DNA of 64,000 bases. It comes from Anticarsia gemmatalis. Its lineage: Eukaryota; Arthropoda; Insecta; Lepidoptera; Erebidae. The notes below the pieces were generated by a model. The model did not search any database. It was not told the origin of the DNA and was given only the letters and a program-made list of their open reading frames with translations. Shown here in pieces: positions 48,240-61,900 of this stretch; within the stretch, counting starts at the first letter, position 1, and each line of letters begins with the position of its first letter. The DNA lies in NCBI RefSeq assembly GCF_050436995.1, contig NC_134767.1:4650001-4714000 (forward strand). Reading direction: 5' to 3'. The position numbers were made by a program, and so were the translations under genes.

Positions 48240-49735
48240 TAAAGACCACCTGGATTTAAAGACCTGACAATTTTTATGATCTTGATGACGGAACTTTATG
48301 CTCAGTAAAATAATTTTACTGATCCTTAATTATTAAGGATACAAAATTGCAGATGCAGAATATTGGTCGTTAATTTGCTTGTTGAGTTGAACTTTACAAT
48401 ACTTAGGTACGGTTTCACTTATTACTGAGCAATCAGATTTTGTTATTATATTATCTAGCCGGTATTTTATCTGATACTTATTCAAGAAGTGAGACTGGCC
48501 CGTAGTAGGCCAGATATAAATAATATGATCAGCCTCAAAAGCCTTAAAATGTTCGATCAAAATGCGTAAACGGATTCACGAATTTCACACATTTTTTCAC
48601 CATGAACAATATGAACATTCTTAATTAAGACTAAAAATACTTTAAAATCCTTAATGAAATTAGAAATCGTAAAAGGAATCTAAATGACTAGAAGAAAGAA
48701 TCTCAAAGTATCCAAACAAATTAATATTCATGAACACCGAAGAATGTAAACTGAAATATGCAAGTTTAAGGCCACTACTTCAGAACGAGTAGAGCGATTA
48801 GCGGGGCTTATTGCACTAGTTGAATTTATTCACAGAATAGGACCAAGAGTATGTCCTTGATGACACCCGAAACGGACATCATACTGTAAATATTATTTTT
48901 GTGAAATGAACAGCGGTAATTGTTTAAGTTTAAAGATAACTAGTTGAAAACAATTTGACAATTCGCCCGCACCTAAGATCTGCAGGTGACAGATTTATAT
49001 CGTTCAATAATTTGTTCAGACTCTTAATCAATATGAACTGTGTCAGACGCGCAATTTATTACAACAATTCAGTAAAGGCTTTATACAAGCTTTCTTCTCA
49101 AACTGTAAAAAAGGTACACGTCACGATCACTTAAACACTGAACTGACAGTTTACTACAGACTGCGTTACTGTACCGTGATTTAATCTCTCTATCGACTAC
49201 CGACAACAGGTTAGCTGTCCAATTATTTTGTATGAAAATCTGATCAGCTCCTCTAGTGCGTACCATAGAAACATTTTTTTAAATACATTTTATTATATAT
49301 ATTTTTTAATTACATGTTCCGACTGTATAAAATCGCACTGCTGTATAGTCTATATTTTGCAGAAAATCTAAATTTGGTGAAGCCTGCTATCCGCTGTTAG
49401 TTCTCACCGCGGTCACTTGGTTCTAAACCTCTCTCTAACCTAAGTTGCATTGATGAGAAACATTCAACTCAAGTGTAATGTTCCTAATACTGCTCCGTCT
49501 AAAGTAATTATCGTTTTTGCTTTAAGCTTCTACATACTGGTAGAATGTAAGCTATCCTGTAAACCATATAAGTAAAAAGTTGTAGGTGCTTCGACTATTT
49601 TAAAGTTAGACTTGTGTTATAAATCTTCATACTAAAATTAATTGTCTATATTATTTTCTCTTATGTTGTATTGTTTGTTACTAATTAAGGATTGTAAAAA
49701 CGTTTCTGTGCTTTCTTTACTAATGATTTATAGCT
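48240..49735. other. Non-coding, nothing recognised
   Basis: Open frames at 48333-48560 (-) and 49081-49266 (-) have no domain. A TATAAAA word at about 49325 has no supporting initiator or exon. Confidence 0.45.
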
Positions 49736-49740
49736 AGCTT

Positions 49741-49958
49741 CCCCGGCGCAATGGTTAAGGTGGTCGCCATGTCAATACCGGTGCGTCGGGAGGTCTTAGG
49801 TTCGATTCCAACACGGAACAAATAATGTGTGATACAAAAACATTTGCTTCGGGTCTGGTTCACTTTGTGGCCTTTGTTTGTATGTCAGTCAAAGTTCTAG
49901 CGACACAAGAGCAATTTTTAGCGCAAAAGTTGTCTTCTAAGAAGAAACATTATTTTTA
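49741..49958 (+). mobile_element. tRNA-derived SINE, copy 2
   Basis: A box ggcgcaatggttaagg (49745-49760) and B box ggttcgattcc (49799-49809) have tRNA-like spacing. The body 'ttcgggtctggttcactttg ... gcgacacaagagcaattttta' matches the copy at 54.0 kb. The pol III head makes it tRNA-derived; the tail gives no poly(A). Confidence 0.75.
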
Positions 49959-49959
49959 A

Positions 49960-50370
49960 TGTCTATCTAAAAACAGATTAATATCAGTATCTAATTCAGC
50001 AAACAAAAATTCATGTACTTACACGAAATATTTGCCAGGACATAAATTTAAGAATGGATAGATCACAAATAGCTAACGCCAATGACATTACGATTATCAC
50101 ATAGGTAACTAAAAGCGTTCCTAGTTCCTAGAATCTGTAAACAACACTGCCAACAACTTTTCCAGAAACCGGACATTTACTATGTCCGTCTCAAAAGTAA
50201 TCGAAGTTAATGTTGTGAGCTATAAAATCTGAAGAGACCAAGGGGCAACATACTTGTACATCGGGAGCTAAATAACTATTGGCAACATAATTCGAATTTC
50301 TTGAAATAGGTAACTGAAGTTGATGTTATCAAGTGTAGTGGAGCAGACTACCGCCCGCCCGTTTTTTTAT
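49960..50370. other. Non-coding, nothing recognised
   Basis: No gene or repeat terminus recognised apart from the degenerate left side of the MITE that follows. Confidence 0.4.
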
Positions 50371-50377
50371 ATCAGTT

Positions 50378-50431
50378 TAAACGCTATTTACTAAATAAAC
50401 TACTGCTAAATGTACTCAGAAACCGGGGTTA
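50378..50431. mobile_element. Palindromic MITE, copy D (right arm only)
   Basis: 'aaacgctatttactaaataaactactgctaaatgtactcagaaaccggggtta' (50379-50431) is a full right arm. The left side (50348-50370) is unrelated G+C-rich then T-rich sequence, so the palindrome is lost. Confidence 0.7.
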
Positions 50432-50507
50432 CAAGAGCTAAATGAATGAAGTCTTGATTAGTCTCAAATGAAATCTATACGGTCTACTTTTCAATCATAG
50501 ATACAAA

Positions 50508-50812
50508 AAAACCGGCCAAGTGCGAGTTCAACTCGCTCACGAATTGTTTTGTACCATTACAGAACAGCAAAAATAGCAAGTTTGTTGCATGGAAGCCGCT
50601 TAAATATTTTTATTAGTTTGTTTGTTTTAGTCTGTTCTTTAGTATTTGATAATATAGCAACAGAAATACATCATCTGTCATTCATCAGTCCTCAGTCAAC
50701 AAATTTCAACTGTCCAACAATCTCGGTTCATGAGATTCGGCCTGGTCATAGTCAGACAGCGAAGTCTTAGTAACAGGGTCCCATTTTACCATTTGGGTAC
50801 GTAATCCTAAAA
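50508..50812 (+). repeat. 'accggccaagtgcgagt' family, copy 3
   Basis: Starts 'aaccggccaagtgcgagttc' and ends 'cagacagcgaagtcttagta', 'acagggtccc' and 'tttgggtacgtaatcctaaa'. It is the best preserved of the three copies at its ends. The 73-codon frame at 50549-50770 is incidental. Confidence 0.7.
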
Positions 50813-50814
50813 AT

Positions 50815-51150
50815 GATACCACACAAATCTTTTAGTTAGCAGTCGATCTATCGGTAAAAACTAGAATGAACTCGTTCGATATCAACTCACTCAAGCAGAT
50901 AAACGCTACAGGGGGCTTCAGAGATAGCAACGAAAAAACTCTAGTCCGGTTTCTCCCAACGGTGTATAATTATAACATGGACCGCTTGATGAACGGCTAT
51001 CATGTTTTAAAGTTCATTATATTAATTCCCTTACTAATTACACTCTAGATATTCTTGTAGATAATTAATTTGTTCGATGCAATCGATGAGACCTACTTAT
51101 CGATTTGGTTTAAGTTATAAGAATTTTGCACAGTTCAGTTTCATGTACCT
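50815..51150. other. Non-coding, nothing recognised
   Basis: The 60-codon frame at 50866-51048 has no domain. No repeat was recognised. Confidence 0.4.
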
Positions 51151-51155
51151 CTTTT

Positions 51156-51283
51156 ATGCCCGGTTTCTGAGGTACATTTAGCGGTAGTTTGTCTGTTCAA
51201 TAGCGTTTTTTTTATTATGAGTTTAAACGCTATCGAAAAGATAAACTATACCGCTAAATATACCTCAAAAACCAGGGGTTAAA
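51156..51283. mobile_element. Palindromic MITE, copy E
   Basis: Left arm gcccggtttctgaggtac, atttagcggtagtttgtctg, ttcaatagcg and the complementary right arm gctatcgaaaagataaac, taccgctaaatatacctc, aaaaccaggggttaa. With copy A it is one of the two that still fold end to end. Confidence 0.8.
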
Positions 51284-51638
51284 TTATTATTGCGGAAAAA
51301 CAACAAACTTCAATGTATACTGAATACTACAATCTATATTTTAAAAAAGAAATGACAGTAACAGAACTAAGGCATTGGTGCTAGACGAAATCATATCTTC
51401 AAAGGGTCCGTTAGAGGAGTTTTTTTTTGGTATTATTCGGGTGCTGTAGGACGTTCTAATGACGACGAAGATCAGATTATTATCACATTAATACCCCACT
51501 AAAGCACAGTAATAACCAGTGAGACACAATAAACTACTGCTCTATCACTCATCTCATCATCACACTCACAAGAGTATCGTATTATAGTGTTGAGAAAAAC
51601 AGACCACCCAAAGAAAAACTAAACACTACATACATAAA

Positions 51639-51803
51639 ATAACGCCTTTTTCCCATAAGTGTAGGTAGAGACCAGGGAATGTCACTTGGTAGGATCCTCA
51701 GTCCTTACTAACTACCTCTGCCTCATTCACATCCATACTTCTTGTCATGCAGGACCGCCGGTTATGAGTACTACACATCTGATCTTTTTGCAAGACATCG
51801 CCA
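51639..51803 (+). repeat. 'ggtaggcagagacc' family, copy 2
   Basis: 'acgcctttttcccataagtg', 'taggtagagacca', 'gcctcattcacatccatac' and 'gcaggaccgccggtta' follow the same order as 5089-5240. The 94-codon frame at 51686-51970 is incidental. Confidence 0.6.
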
Positions 51804-51974
51804 AACAAAACATCACTAAACACTATTTCTTTTTCATAAAACTAATAATAATCAAAGACAAAAAGCGAAACCTCGCCTTTATCTCACATTTGCACCACGC
51901 AACTAAGCAGGGAACTAAATTAAGTATTAAAATTCACAAGAGGCGGTTGCTTATAGGGGATACACGGTAAATTG

Positions 51975-54030
51975 TGGACCGAGATGTTATCACTTTAATA
52001 ACTTCTTTGGTAGCTTGAAAAACGATACATAACACGATGGGAACTTATTCTTGGACATTAAAAGACGGGTCGAAAACATTAGTCAACTTTGTAAAGTGTT
52101 AATGGGTTTCGAGACATCTTTTTAGGTTTTTTATTGGCAATAAATATTTTGGGTGTTCGTGACTATTTCGTTGGAGCTTCTTTTTACGCTTTGAGGAATA
52201 AATGCCTGAAGTAAAATGTTGTGGCTGTTAAAATTAATATTCATTGCAATTATTGAGTTTTGTTTGAGTTCTTTAACATTATTTATTTAACTTATAAGGC
52301 TATACTTAGGACGAAAGTTTTTCTTTTTGATGATAAGAAAATGTAGCATATTTTATTCAAAATTATGTTTTTACGTTATTAATTTTACCTATTATGTCTA
52401 TTTACATACGCTAAGATAGATAGGAACAAATATTTTTATAAGTGTAAACTATGCTATCTCCACTTTTATGTTAGAGCCCGCATACATTAATTTTCTTACA
52501 ATCTACAGCCATAAGTTTGCCAATTGTCTAGACTTTCAAGAGTTAATAGAAGAAGTTGTTGCTTCTCGAAATGTTTTGTAAGTTAATGATCTTAAGGCTT
52601 TATAATCAGCTGTTTAAATTTATCCGAAGACCTCGCAAAATCTTTACGGATTAAACTTGTTTGCACTCTCATAATTGGTCATAACTAAATGGTTATCAGC
52701 GTTTGATTACCTTAACAAACTGATATTATTCACGGTACAGTTTGTTACACCTTTTATGGAACTGAAGCGATAACTACCTTTTATTTGGTAATTAATTTCC
52801 TTCTTTGTACACGTAATTAACAAATCATTGACCCGTCCTTCTGACGAACAAAATAAATAACAAGACTGATGCGATGAAGGAGAAAAAAACTTGTAATTAG
52901 CAACCGGACCAAATATAAGACTTTATACCTAAACACACCTGAATCATTTCCTAATAAACGCTATGAAATATAATCAAAAATTAAATTTATATCGGTCAAA
53001 AAACACAACAGGTTAAGTGGGCAAGCCAAGCAATAAAAAACTAATAACGAATCAACGAAAAAAATACAATTCAAAGAACACAATCAAAACACATAAATCG
53101 TATAAAATTATTATCAACAAAAAAGACATCGGCCCAACTGTTGACAACCACTGACATCATTTAAAATTAATGGCGGTTGTAAGTTACTCGGCTACCAGAG
53201 TCAGGGGTGGTCCACCTTTTACACTTTTACGAAAAAAAAGCCCTCACGTAATGTGCAGGTTTTGTACATTCCATATTTAAATTGGGTAATATAAATAAAA
53301 TGGCTTGTCTTTTTTCGTCAATTAATTTTATGGTATATCGTAATTTATAAAGTAATTTTGTGTCGATGTCTTTAAAAAGACAGAATAAAGATTGCCAACT
53401 GGTTGTGTATTTTACTAAATAAATATACTAATTACGTACTCATTGACTGTCAGGTGGGTTACAATTTATTGTGCATTCTAATTATGTTAATAAACTGGTA
53501 AGATGAATAAAAAATATTGAGATTATCTCTTTTTTTATTTTAAAAGTTGATACATTTTATTATTTTGTACTTGTTCGGATATTTTTTTTATATTTAACCT
53601 TTTAAAACTAATTACCAGTCGAAAAAGTAAAAAAGTGCTTCCGAACAATTAAAATACCACACCGTGTGAAATATGTTCATGATTCATTTAAAGAATGTTT
53701 ATATCTTTTAGTTGGTACGTGAGCAGGTAGATTCTTATAAAGTTAACTCGACACTTCAAATAAATGATATCTGAATCATTCTTAAATTATTTTCTTTGTT
53801 GCCTTAGTAAGTACCTATAGAGCCACAGTTAAGTAAAACCTCCCTATAATTCTTAAACATTTAGAAATTGCCGATTTGAATATCTAATGCAAAATACAGG
53901 CAAATCAATTTTTCCTAGTAGATTTAATTTAGTTGAAACATTGGGCAATGAACAAAGTATCGTAACCTTAAAAAAATTGTAACACTAAGTTATCTTTTTA
54001 ATACGGATTTCATTTTCTTCCTTCCATTAT
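51975..54030. other. Non-coding, nothing recognised
   Basis: Very A+T-rich. No open frame or repeat of note. Confidence 0.5.
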
Positions 54031-54044
54031 AAGAAGCCTGCCTC

Positions 54045-54250
54045 CATGGCGCAGTGGTTAAGGAAGCCACGCCGATACCTTTGCGTAGAGAAGTTGCGGG
54101 TTCGATTCCCATACGGAATTAATTGTGCGATCCACAAATAGTTGTTCCGGGTCTGGTTGTACTTTGTGTCCGTCATTTGTATGTTTGTAAAAGTCCCCGC
54201 GACACAAGAGCAATTCTTAGTGCGGGAATTGTCTTTTAAAAGAAAAACAC
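54045..54250 (+). mobile_element. tRNA-derived SINE, copy 3 (best preserved)
   Basis: A box tggcgcagtggttaagg (54047-54063), B box gggttcgattccc (54098-54110), then 'gatccacaaatagttgttcc', 'gggtctggttgtactttgtg' and 'gcgacacaagagcaattctt'. Both promoter boxes are close to the tRNA consensus, so it could still be transcribed by pol III. Confidence 0.8.
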
Positions 54251-54254
54251 AAAA

Positions 54255-56195
54255 GAAAGAGGTTTGAAATCTGATTAAATTCTATAAAATGGAGTTTAGT
54301 GAACAAACATTGTGTGTTGTGGTCATGTAATAACTTGGCGGCTCATCGCGGTTGCGGTCGCTTGTCGGCGGACACTTCAACAATATCGAATTCCTCACTC
54401 CTGTTAGTTTACACACTCAATTGATTTGTACGCGCTATAGAATAGACAATAATCCTATAAAATTAGAAATGCTGAAGCCGACGCCTTAGAACGCACATTG
54501 GAGAGGTTCTTTAAATATTTCAGGTGCGCAGTCCTCATAACCGGTGGTCATATGTGACAAGATGAAAGCAAAGGAAGTCGGTAGGGATATTAAGTTTTTT
54601 GGTTTCTGCCGACCCTTACAAACAAATGGTGTGTTTTAATTGAAGACCCTTAGGACAGTAGTCTCTAACCGAAAGCCGTTAATTATATTTCATTTCAGCA
54701 GACGCATATACTAAGGCATAGTGGTTTTGCAAAACTAACCCAAATGCTCTAAATTATGACTTCCAAAAGTATCGATAAATCATTCCATATCAGTATGTCA
54801 GTTATTTTACAAAACTAATTATATAAGTATTTAAATAGTTTGTTTTGTACCTGTAATGACCTGTATGCTGTATAGGTAGTGTCGTGAAATCGTGATGCTA
54901 AATACACTACTCTTGAATTGCTTGCAGTAAGCCCTTTCACTACTTATTAGTACTTATGCACAAGGTTTAAGATACAAAACAGTAGTTAGAACATGTATGG
55001 TGTCATCACTGTACAACTTTTGGTCATAACCAAATAAGAAATTATAGTAAAACGGACTTATGTTACTAGATTAAATTTATGGGCCAAGTGATAACTTAAT
55101 ATTTCGAGTGATTTAATCTCTGTCATTAATGTATGTACTATAGTTTCACCTAATGCAAACAAAACTGAACCAATGCCATATTATTTTAAACGAATTTTAA
55201 AAATCGTGCGCAATTCCGCGTAACAATCATGAACAGCGTGTGATCTATTAGTCCTGATCTAATACAATCCAAATTTATAATTCTCTTTGATCACTAAATA
55301 GCTAATTTTGTAGCCTAATCATAAAGCGTTGAGCAAAAACTGAGGTCTTTACAAAATCTTTGAGAAGGAAAAAGGAGCGCTCTACTTCTTCTTCATTCTG
55401 TCTTGTACCATTCTTTGGACTCGCAAAATAGCAGACGGTTGCAAATCAAAAAACCCTGAATGAGGATAAAACATAACAAGATGAAACCATGTGGGGTGTA
55501 AGTCAGTTTTTCTTCACAACTATTCTAAGAACTTGCCGTGAGACTGGGAACCGGCCAGTATGTAGTGTTAACGTAGAATGTTCTGTGTACTCATTGATTC
55601 ATTAGAAATTTTAGTTCATAGGAATTCTAAGATTAAACTATGATTTAGTCGGAATTTATTGTTGCTTCAATCATAAAACTGATACATTGTTGCATTATTT
55701 CTGCAGCGGTAAATAAAATGAGATATAATTTAGATTAATAAGTCTGTGAATGAAAAAATCGAATTATAATACCGCTAACTTTATTACCAAAGGTTATTAT
55801 TTTATTTTTATGTCGTTTGTCGTTAATTGTGCTGAATACCCTAAAGAGAATCTGTGAATAAAAATTCTTAAAAAAACGCTGTCTTCAGAAAATGGAGTCA
55901 GAAATCTCTTAATACAATGACTCACGGCTGTTTGGACCTACATATTTGACATGCTACCAAGAAATGTCGAACAGAAAAACCGAATCACACTTTTCCTGTC
56001 GCATGAACTTAAACCGATACCTCGACTGCAGTCACATTCATAATAATATAAAATCAACTTTTACTACTAGTTTTCTTTAAGCCATTGTAATTCTAAGATG
56101 GCTACCAATATATCGAAAGAAGTGTATTAGAAACTAATAATAATGTAAAACATCGATGTTACAAGTTAATGTAGTTTTTTGATGAGTGCATTACG
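54255..56195. other. Non-coding, nothing recognised
   Basis: A CpG-containing patch (ggcggctcatcgcggttgcg, about 54338-54371) was noted. No coding exon was recognised. Confidence 0.45.
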
Positions 56196-56198
56196 ATA

Positions 56199-56459
56199 TC
56201 TATACTATATTAATATTATAAAGCTGAAGAGTTTGTTTGTTTGTTTGTTTGTTTGAACGCGCTAATCTCAGGAACTACTGGTCCGATTTGAAAAAATCTT
56301 TCAGTGGCAGATAGCCCATTTATCGAGGAAGGCTATAGGCTATATAACATCACGCTACGGTCATTAGGAGCGGAGTAGCAACGAAAAATGTTACAAAAAC
56401 GGGGAAAATCTTGACCCATTCTCTTAGGTGACGCAAGCGAAGTTGCGCGGGTCAGCTAG
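56199..56459 (+). mobile_element. Helitron-like non-autonomous element, copy 4 (full length)
   Basis: Begins TCTATACTATATTAATATTA (a few extra bases relative to copy 3), continues with a GTTT tandem and 'cgcgctaatctcaggaac', and ends gacgcaagcgaagttgcgcg, ggtcagCTAG, then T. The 3' stem CGCAA/TTGCG is intact. Confidence 0.87.
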
Positions 56460-56464
56460 TCATC

Positions 56465-58825
56465 AATAATACTGTTATACATTCACAAGAGCCGTGAAAT
56501 AAGATGCGAGTAGGAGAGTCCGGGCACTTTACTCCTTATAATTTGTAAATATTTTATTGTTTCATAAGTTTAACAAGACTTTTCAGAACATTTTCTTCTT
56601 TAGCTCCATTGCTACTAGTCCCATTGCTGGGTAACGGTCTTTCCTTTGTCTTTAAAACGCCATATCTACTTAAACATCTATAAATACTTATCAGGTTAAA
56701 TTTAGGGATCAAAAGATAATTAACATAGCTGGTGTCTTATATTTTTAGCACATTTTTTTTGTTATTTATTCTAGCAGCAACGATACTTACTAGCTCATGA
56801 TATCGTAATCTCCTAAAAATAAAAATCTTTACATCCTACATTGCCCATGAGAAGCTGTATCAACGGACTCTAGCACAGTAAATTATATTTTATTAATGAG
56901 ATCGAAATCTCCGCGTAGGTATGTGCCCAGCCCTTAACACCACCCACACTGGTTGTAAGAAAGTATAATAACAACAGTTTTATTAAGCTTTTACGAAATT
57001 CGATACAAAGTTCCGTTAGCTTTTCACATAAACTATACATTTTAGAAACGCAATCAGAATTCATAATTATTGTCTAATGATATACCTACTCAAGTTTGAT
57101 CGAGATAAAGATATAAAATATTTAATGGCAAGAGAAAATTGCTATTATGGTTTATTAAGATTAGAAAATGGTGACGTTAGTTGCTGCATTTAAAATAGAC
57201 ACAAGATAATGGATGAAATAAATTAACATGTTCAATAATTTCTGAATTAAACGGATTCAGTTCACTCTGAATCTTTCTTGGCAGGCTACCGAATGTCTAG
57301 TTTTGTGAACAAAAGAGGATGCGAATTTTGGTCCCACTCTTCTATAGCTAGGTGCGATACAATATTTTTGCGTTTATCAAAAGTTACTAGAGCACAAAGT
57401 TACATATCTCGTTTCATTTAGAATTTTTCTTTACCAAAGTAAGTTCCAATAACATTTAAATACTTTTTGTAACCACCAATCGATGCTTAATTCTTCTCTT
57501 ATTACAGAAAGATGTCATAAATTAAGTATTTTTTCACTTTGCAGTCCATTCATCTATTTCAAATCAGATAATTGGCTTGTAGTTGTGAAATCCATATTCC
57601 TAGCAATGTTTTCAAACTGATTTCCGTTCGCTTCCGTTTAGCTCCGTGTGTGGCACAGATTATAAATATACCAATGAGAAGTCCCGGTATTGTTATGTTT
57701 GCTACTGCAATGGCTGAGTGAAAATTACGTGAATTCAGCAGTAACTGACATGTTCTTTGGTTGAAAGATTTATGTTTGATGTATGTAATATGACATTGAA
57801 ATTAAGAATATGCAATTTCTTTGCTTTTATTTTACGATTTTTTTACTTAAAACTCATTTAATAAGTTTCAGTAAACATTATTTACAATACTGTATTTAAA
57901 ACATATCGATAATCTTCTTAAAGTATTTGTCGACACGCCCAGTCGCAAGTTACTAATATGATTAAAAACTAAAAAATAAAAGCGACGACCAAGAAAAATA
58001 ATAAACTAACGAATAAAAATCGCCATTTTATCTCCAAATGAAATTGTTCAATCGGAAATCTTATCCGACTACGTATTTAACTTTAAAACTTATTGTTATA
58101 CTTTATTAAAGGAGCCATATTGAAAACGTTCCGTTTCATTTCGGTTTTAGAAGTCAAACAAGTCGTGCAAACACCACAAGTTATATGAAAAGTTAGAATA
58201 GAAACGTAGAACGGAACTTTTCGTAGACTAATATTTTTGGATCGGTTTAGTTTGAGTTTCTTTAGTAAATAGATCTGAAATGAGGCTTGCCCGAGAAGTT
58301 TTTTGACTGTAAGTTATCTGTTTTAATAAGCTAAGATATGACAAAGTTGCGGGAACTTATATTGACTAAAGTTGCTAAAAGTTGATAGTTTCATCTAGAA
58401 CTATGATTGTTTTATAAACTCAAGTTTATCTATGATTTAAAAATCCTATATCATTCAAAAAAATTTTTAGTTAGTACGTCTCTTTTTTCGCTTCAACTTT
58501 TGACTTTGCAGTTATAATATAGGTATAATATTATGGTATCCATTAGACCGCACTTATGATCTTTATCTTAATATTGTTAATATTGACTTAGATTTTAGAG
58601 CAGGTGAAGTAATTGTAAATCATGCTTCGATTGTAATTTAATTTTAGTTTAAATCGGTAAAATTTCGTTACATACATATTTCAAACACCTGGCGATTGTC
58701 ACACGGTAAACGATATTAACATTTACGCATATTTACGCACGCATAGTTCATAAATTTTGCACACTAATAAATAATTCATACAAACATAAATTTCATGGTT
58801 CAAAATTTTCCCAAACAAACAAATT
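56465..58825. other. Non-coding, nothing recognised
   Basis: The frame at 56870-57064 (-) has no domain. No repeat terminus was recognised. Confidence 0.45.
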
Positions 58826-58831
58826 ACTGTT

Positions 58832-58976
58832 TATCGATATTGTACAGGACTCGATAACAATCGACATAGTGTATCGAGTTTACAATAAAAATAGTGATGT
58901 GACACTGTCTGTTCTGTATCGATCTGTCGGGAACTATTGTTCGATTAATTTATTCGTAGATACGGCTTATCGATGT
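58832..58976. promoter_or_regulatory. Cluster of TATCGATA (DRE-like) sites
   Basis: A perfect 8-bp TATCGATA at 58832-58839 is followed by CTCGATAACAATCGA (58850-58864), GTATCGAG, GTATCGATC (58917-58924) and TTATCGATG (58968-58976). TATCGATA is the DREF site of Drosophila, and CGATA words are bound by BEAF-32. Another perfect copy is at 59896-59903. A promoter or insulator is possible, but no transcript start or exon was recognised nearby. Confidence 0.3.
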
Positions 58977-58979
58977 TTT

Positions 58980-61900
58980 AGTAGGCGGCTCCTAATCTGC
59001 ATCTCGACATGAGACAGATGTAAAGCAAAACAATATTACACACACAATTTCAAGCACACACCGTTGTTTACTTCATCATTGGCAAACATAAAATTAGTAT
59101 CAGAACAGGAATAAAAATAAACTGTATCAATATTAATTGCTAATGACTTCAATTTTATGTGAAACTTAACAATAAAATTGCACTTAAAAACAAATAAAAT
59201 GCAATATAAGTAAGGGCATTTTTAATTTCAATAAATAATGAAATAGAATTATAAATAATATTTAATCAGTAGACAAAACACTTAAAAAAAATCAAAACAA
59301 CAGCTTGCAAAAATAATATCGTCGCACACATAACTCAGTAAAAACTCCTCTCAATCAACTGTCACATCTAGTGAGTAGTACTCGTCAGTGTTATCTACGT
59401 ATTCATTGCACCAGAAGAGCAACCCCACATAATTTGGACAGCGAGCAGTGCCGCGGTAACGCATGCAGATTCGACCCCCGCCCCGTGAAATATACGACCA
59501 ATAAATAAACAGAAAGGGGTGAAATTAAATATTCATATAGCTCGTGATGTGACGCGTCAGTTTCAATGTCGATGTTTGAATATTTTAGTTAGATTTTGAT
59601 TTGATGATTTATCGACTAAGTTTCTTAAATTTGGTTAAGTTGGTTGCGCGTTACAATCTGTGTTTGAAATACGCCTTTAGTAGTTGCTATTATCTAAGAT
59701 GAAAACCAACGAGTGATGACTTGATTTGCTTTTTACTAATATTCGAAGTTTTACAACAAATATGTTATTAGTGGACCGCCAATGAATAAATCAAGCAATA
59801 GATAAGTTAAGATAAAGGCTCTGAAATCGTAAATAAACAATCCAGCAATTTGGTCATAGTATTTTTTTATAATTAAATTCTAATTTTATTTATACTATCG
59901 ATAGTTTTGAAGGTTGGACATCACTAAGACAGTCCAATATCGTAATAGGCAGACTAAAGAGTGAACCGACTTGTATAACATCACCAAATTAGCCAAGCGA
60001 TGTGCAATAGCCCTTAGGCTATATTAGGGCTGACCGGAATATTAAGTTTCTATTTTGATATTTGATAGTCAATCTGTTGAGTTAAATATCGAAAATTATG
60101 TTTGCATATTCAATTATATAACAATATGAGTAGATAGTTAGAAGAGGAAATATTTTAATTACCAATATTTAAAAGTTCCTTTTTAATTACTCTGACACTC
60201 GGACTTAACAACAAAATAGTCAAGTTTAAAAACTTTTAAAGTGTAAGTTGTGGTTAAAACAAGATAATTGTTGATTTTTACAACCTATTGTTTGAAGACC
60301 GACAAACGCGAAAATAAAATTAAATTATTAATAAATAATCATAATTAGTACACTTATTACTGTACGCAAACATTACGGCCAATAAATTTTAATTACACTA
60401 AAGATAAATAGATAGTTTTTAAAGATGTCTTTGTATATAATTTCCGTTTTAAATAGCTGAAATTTGTTAATGCTGAACAGTTTCTAAAATAAAGAAAATT
60501 TCTTCAGACTTAGGCAGACTTTTAAGTAATAATAAGTTACTTTTAAGTACTAATAAAGTATTTGAGTTGACAAATTCTCAGGATAGTGCGTGAAGTTAAG
60601 GGGTTTTCTATTTGTATGAAACTTAGAAAGTTTTTGTCAGGCATTGAGTCGTAATGACAAAAAAATATCACGACACATTATATCAATTGTAGTACAAGTA
60701 CAATTTGAAACACTTATGTCAATTGTCGAAACATTAGAAAAACGTAATGTTAAAAGCACATTAAGCCCATTTTAAACTATAATTTGATGGATTTAGCGAA
60801 GTAAGTTTACTTACAAACGATTAGACTTATAAAAATAAATATTAATGTTGTAAAAAAACTGTTTACTTTAAATAAATTCTCCGCATGAGTAGTTTGCAGG
60901 AGCGAAATATTATGTTGTCATTAATAAAAAGTAATTCATATTGTAGAATATAAATAATCAAGCAAACATTTTATCACTATACTATATATCTATAGAAAAA
61001 GATACACAATTACAACTGTACACTACGCCAATAAAAATACCCCAAAAAAAGAGTCGTATTTCAAAAACAAACTACACAAAAAAGCACAACTCAAGTGACA
61101 CCCCTAAGATTGCGAACAACATGTAAATGTTTTGTGACGCCTTTACAAATGATTTTATCTGGCGTGTACTGTTGATATATTACGCTGGCAAATTGAATCG
61201 GACGCAATCTGGACAGCCCTGCCCCAACACATGCGCTCTTTAAATCCCCCGGGTAACAATATTTAGGATTTATGGAACACTCGATTAAAATTTAAATAGT
61301 TGTGAGTGAATAGAATTTAATTTTGGAAGTGCGTTTTGTAGTTTTAGCTTGTTTGAATTTAATTGAGTTGAGTGCATCTGTTTGAAGATAGTTTATGTTG
61401 AATCTATTCCTTTATTGTGTATCGAGTTTATTCAACTTTAGTACAGTTTTTATATTATGTGCAATTTTCATATATGGGTCTAAAAGATTCTCGTTTTGGT
61501 GAAGATTATAAGTAGGCTTATGCTACGCTGGCTAAATACTGTTCAAAAATTGAGTTCATCATTTATATTTTTGCATTAACATCTCCATTTTTTTTTAAAT
61601 ATTAGTCCTCACGAAAGATAGGTTTAACTTCAAAAATATTGGACGCAAAAAAACACCTAACCACCAAACAAAAATCTCTCACCACTATTTGACCAAACAC
61701 TGGCGCACTTGGCGCCACACTCGACAAAGCAACATTGTCAATTCTGACAGTCTACACTGTACGTTATCGTGCGACATTAGCCGCCATTGTTATGACTAGT
61801 GTACACTGTACACGTGCTTTATGTCAAATTACACGTCCTAATGTCAAGTGTAGTGTGACCACTTTGACATATGATATGTAGTGCTCGATCGTATTAATTG

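Noticed and set aside
49318..49345. TATAAAA as a core promoter
   Set aside because: Such words are expected often in A+T-rich DNA and no initiator, CpG patch or exon accompanies it.
54045..54120. Possible tRNA gene (A and B boxes present)
   Set aside because: The continuation matches the SINE bodies at 0.7 and 49.7 kb and no complete cloverleaf with acceptor stem is visible.
60025..60060. TTAGGGCTGACCGGAATATT as a hAT terminus
   Set aside because: No inverted partner or duplication was found within the following 2 kb.
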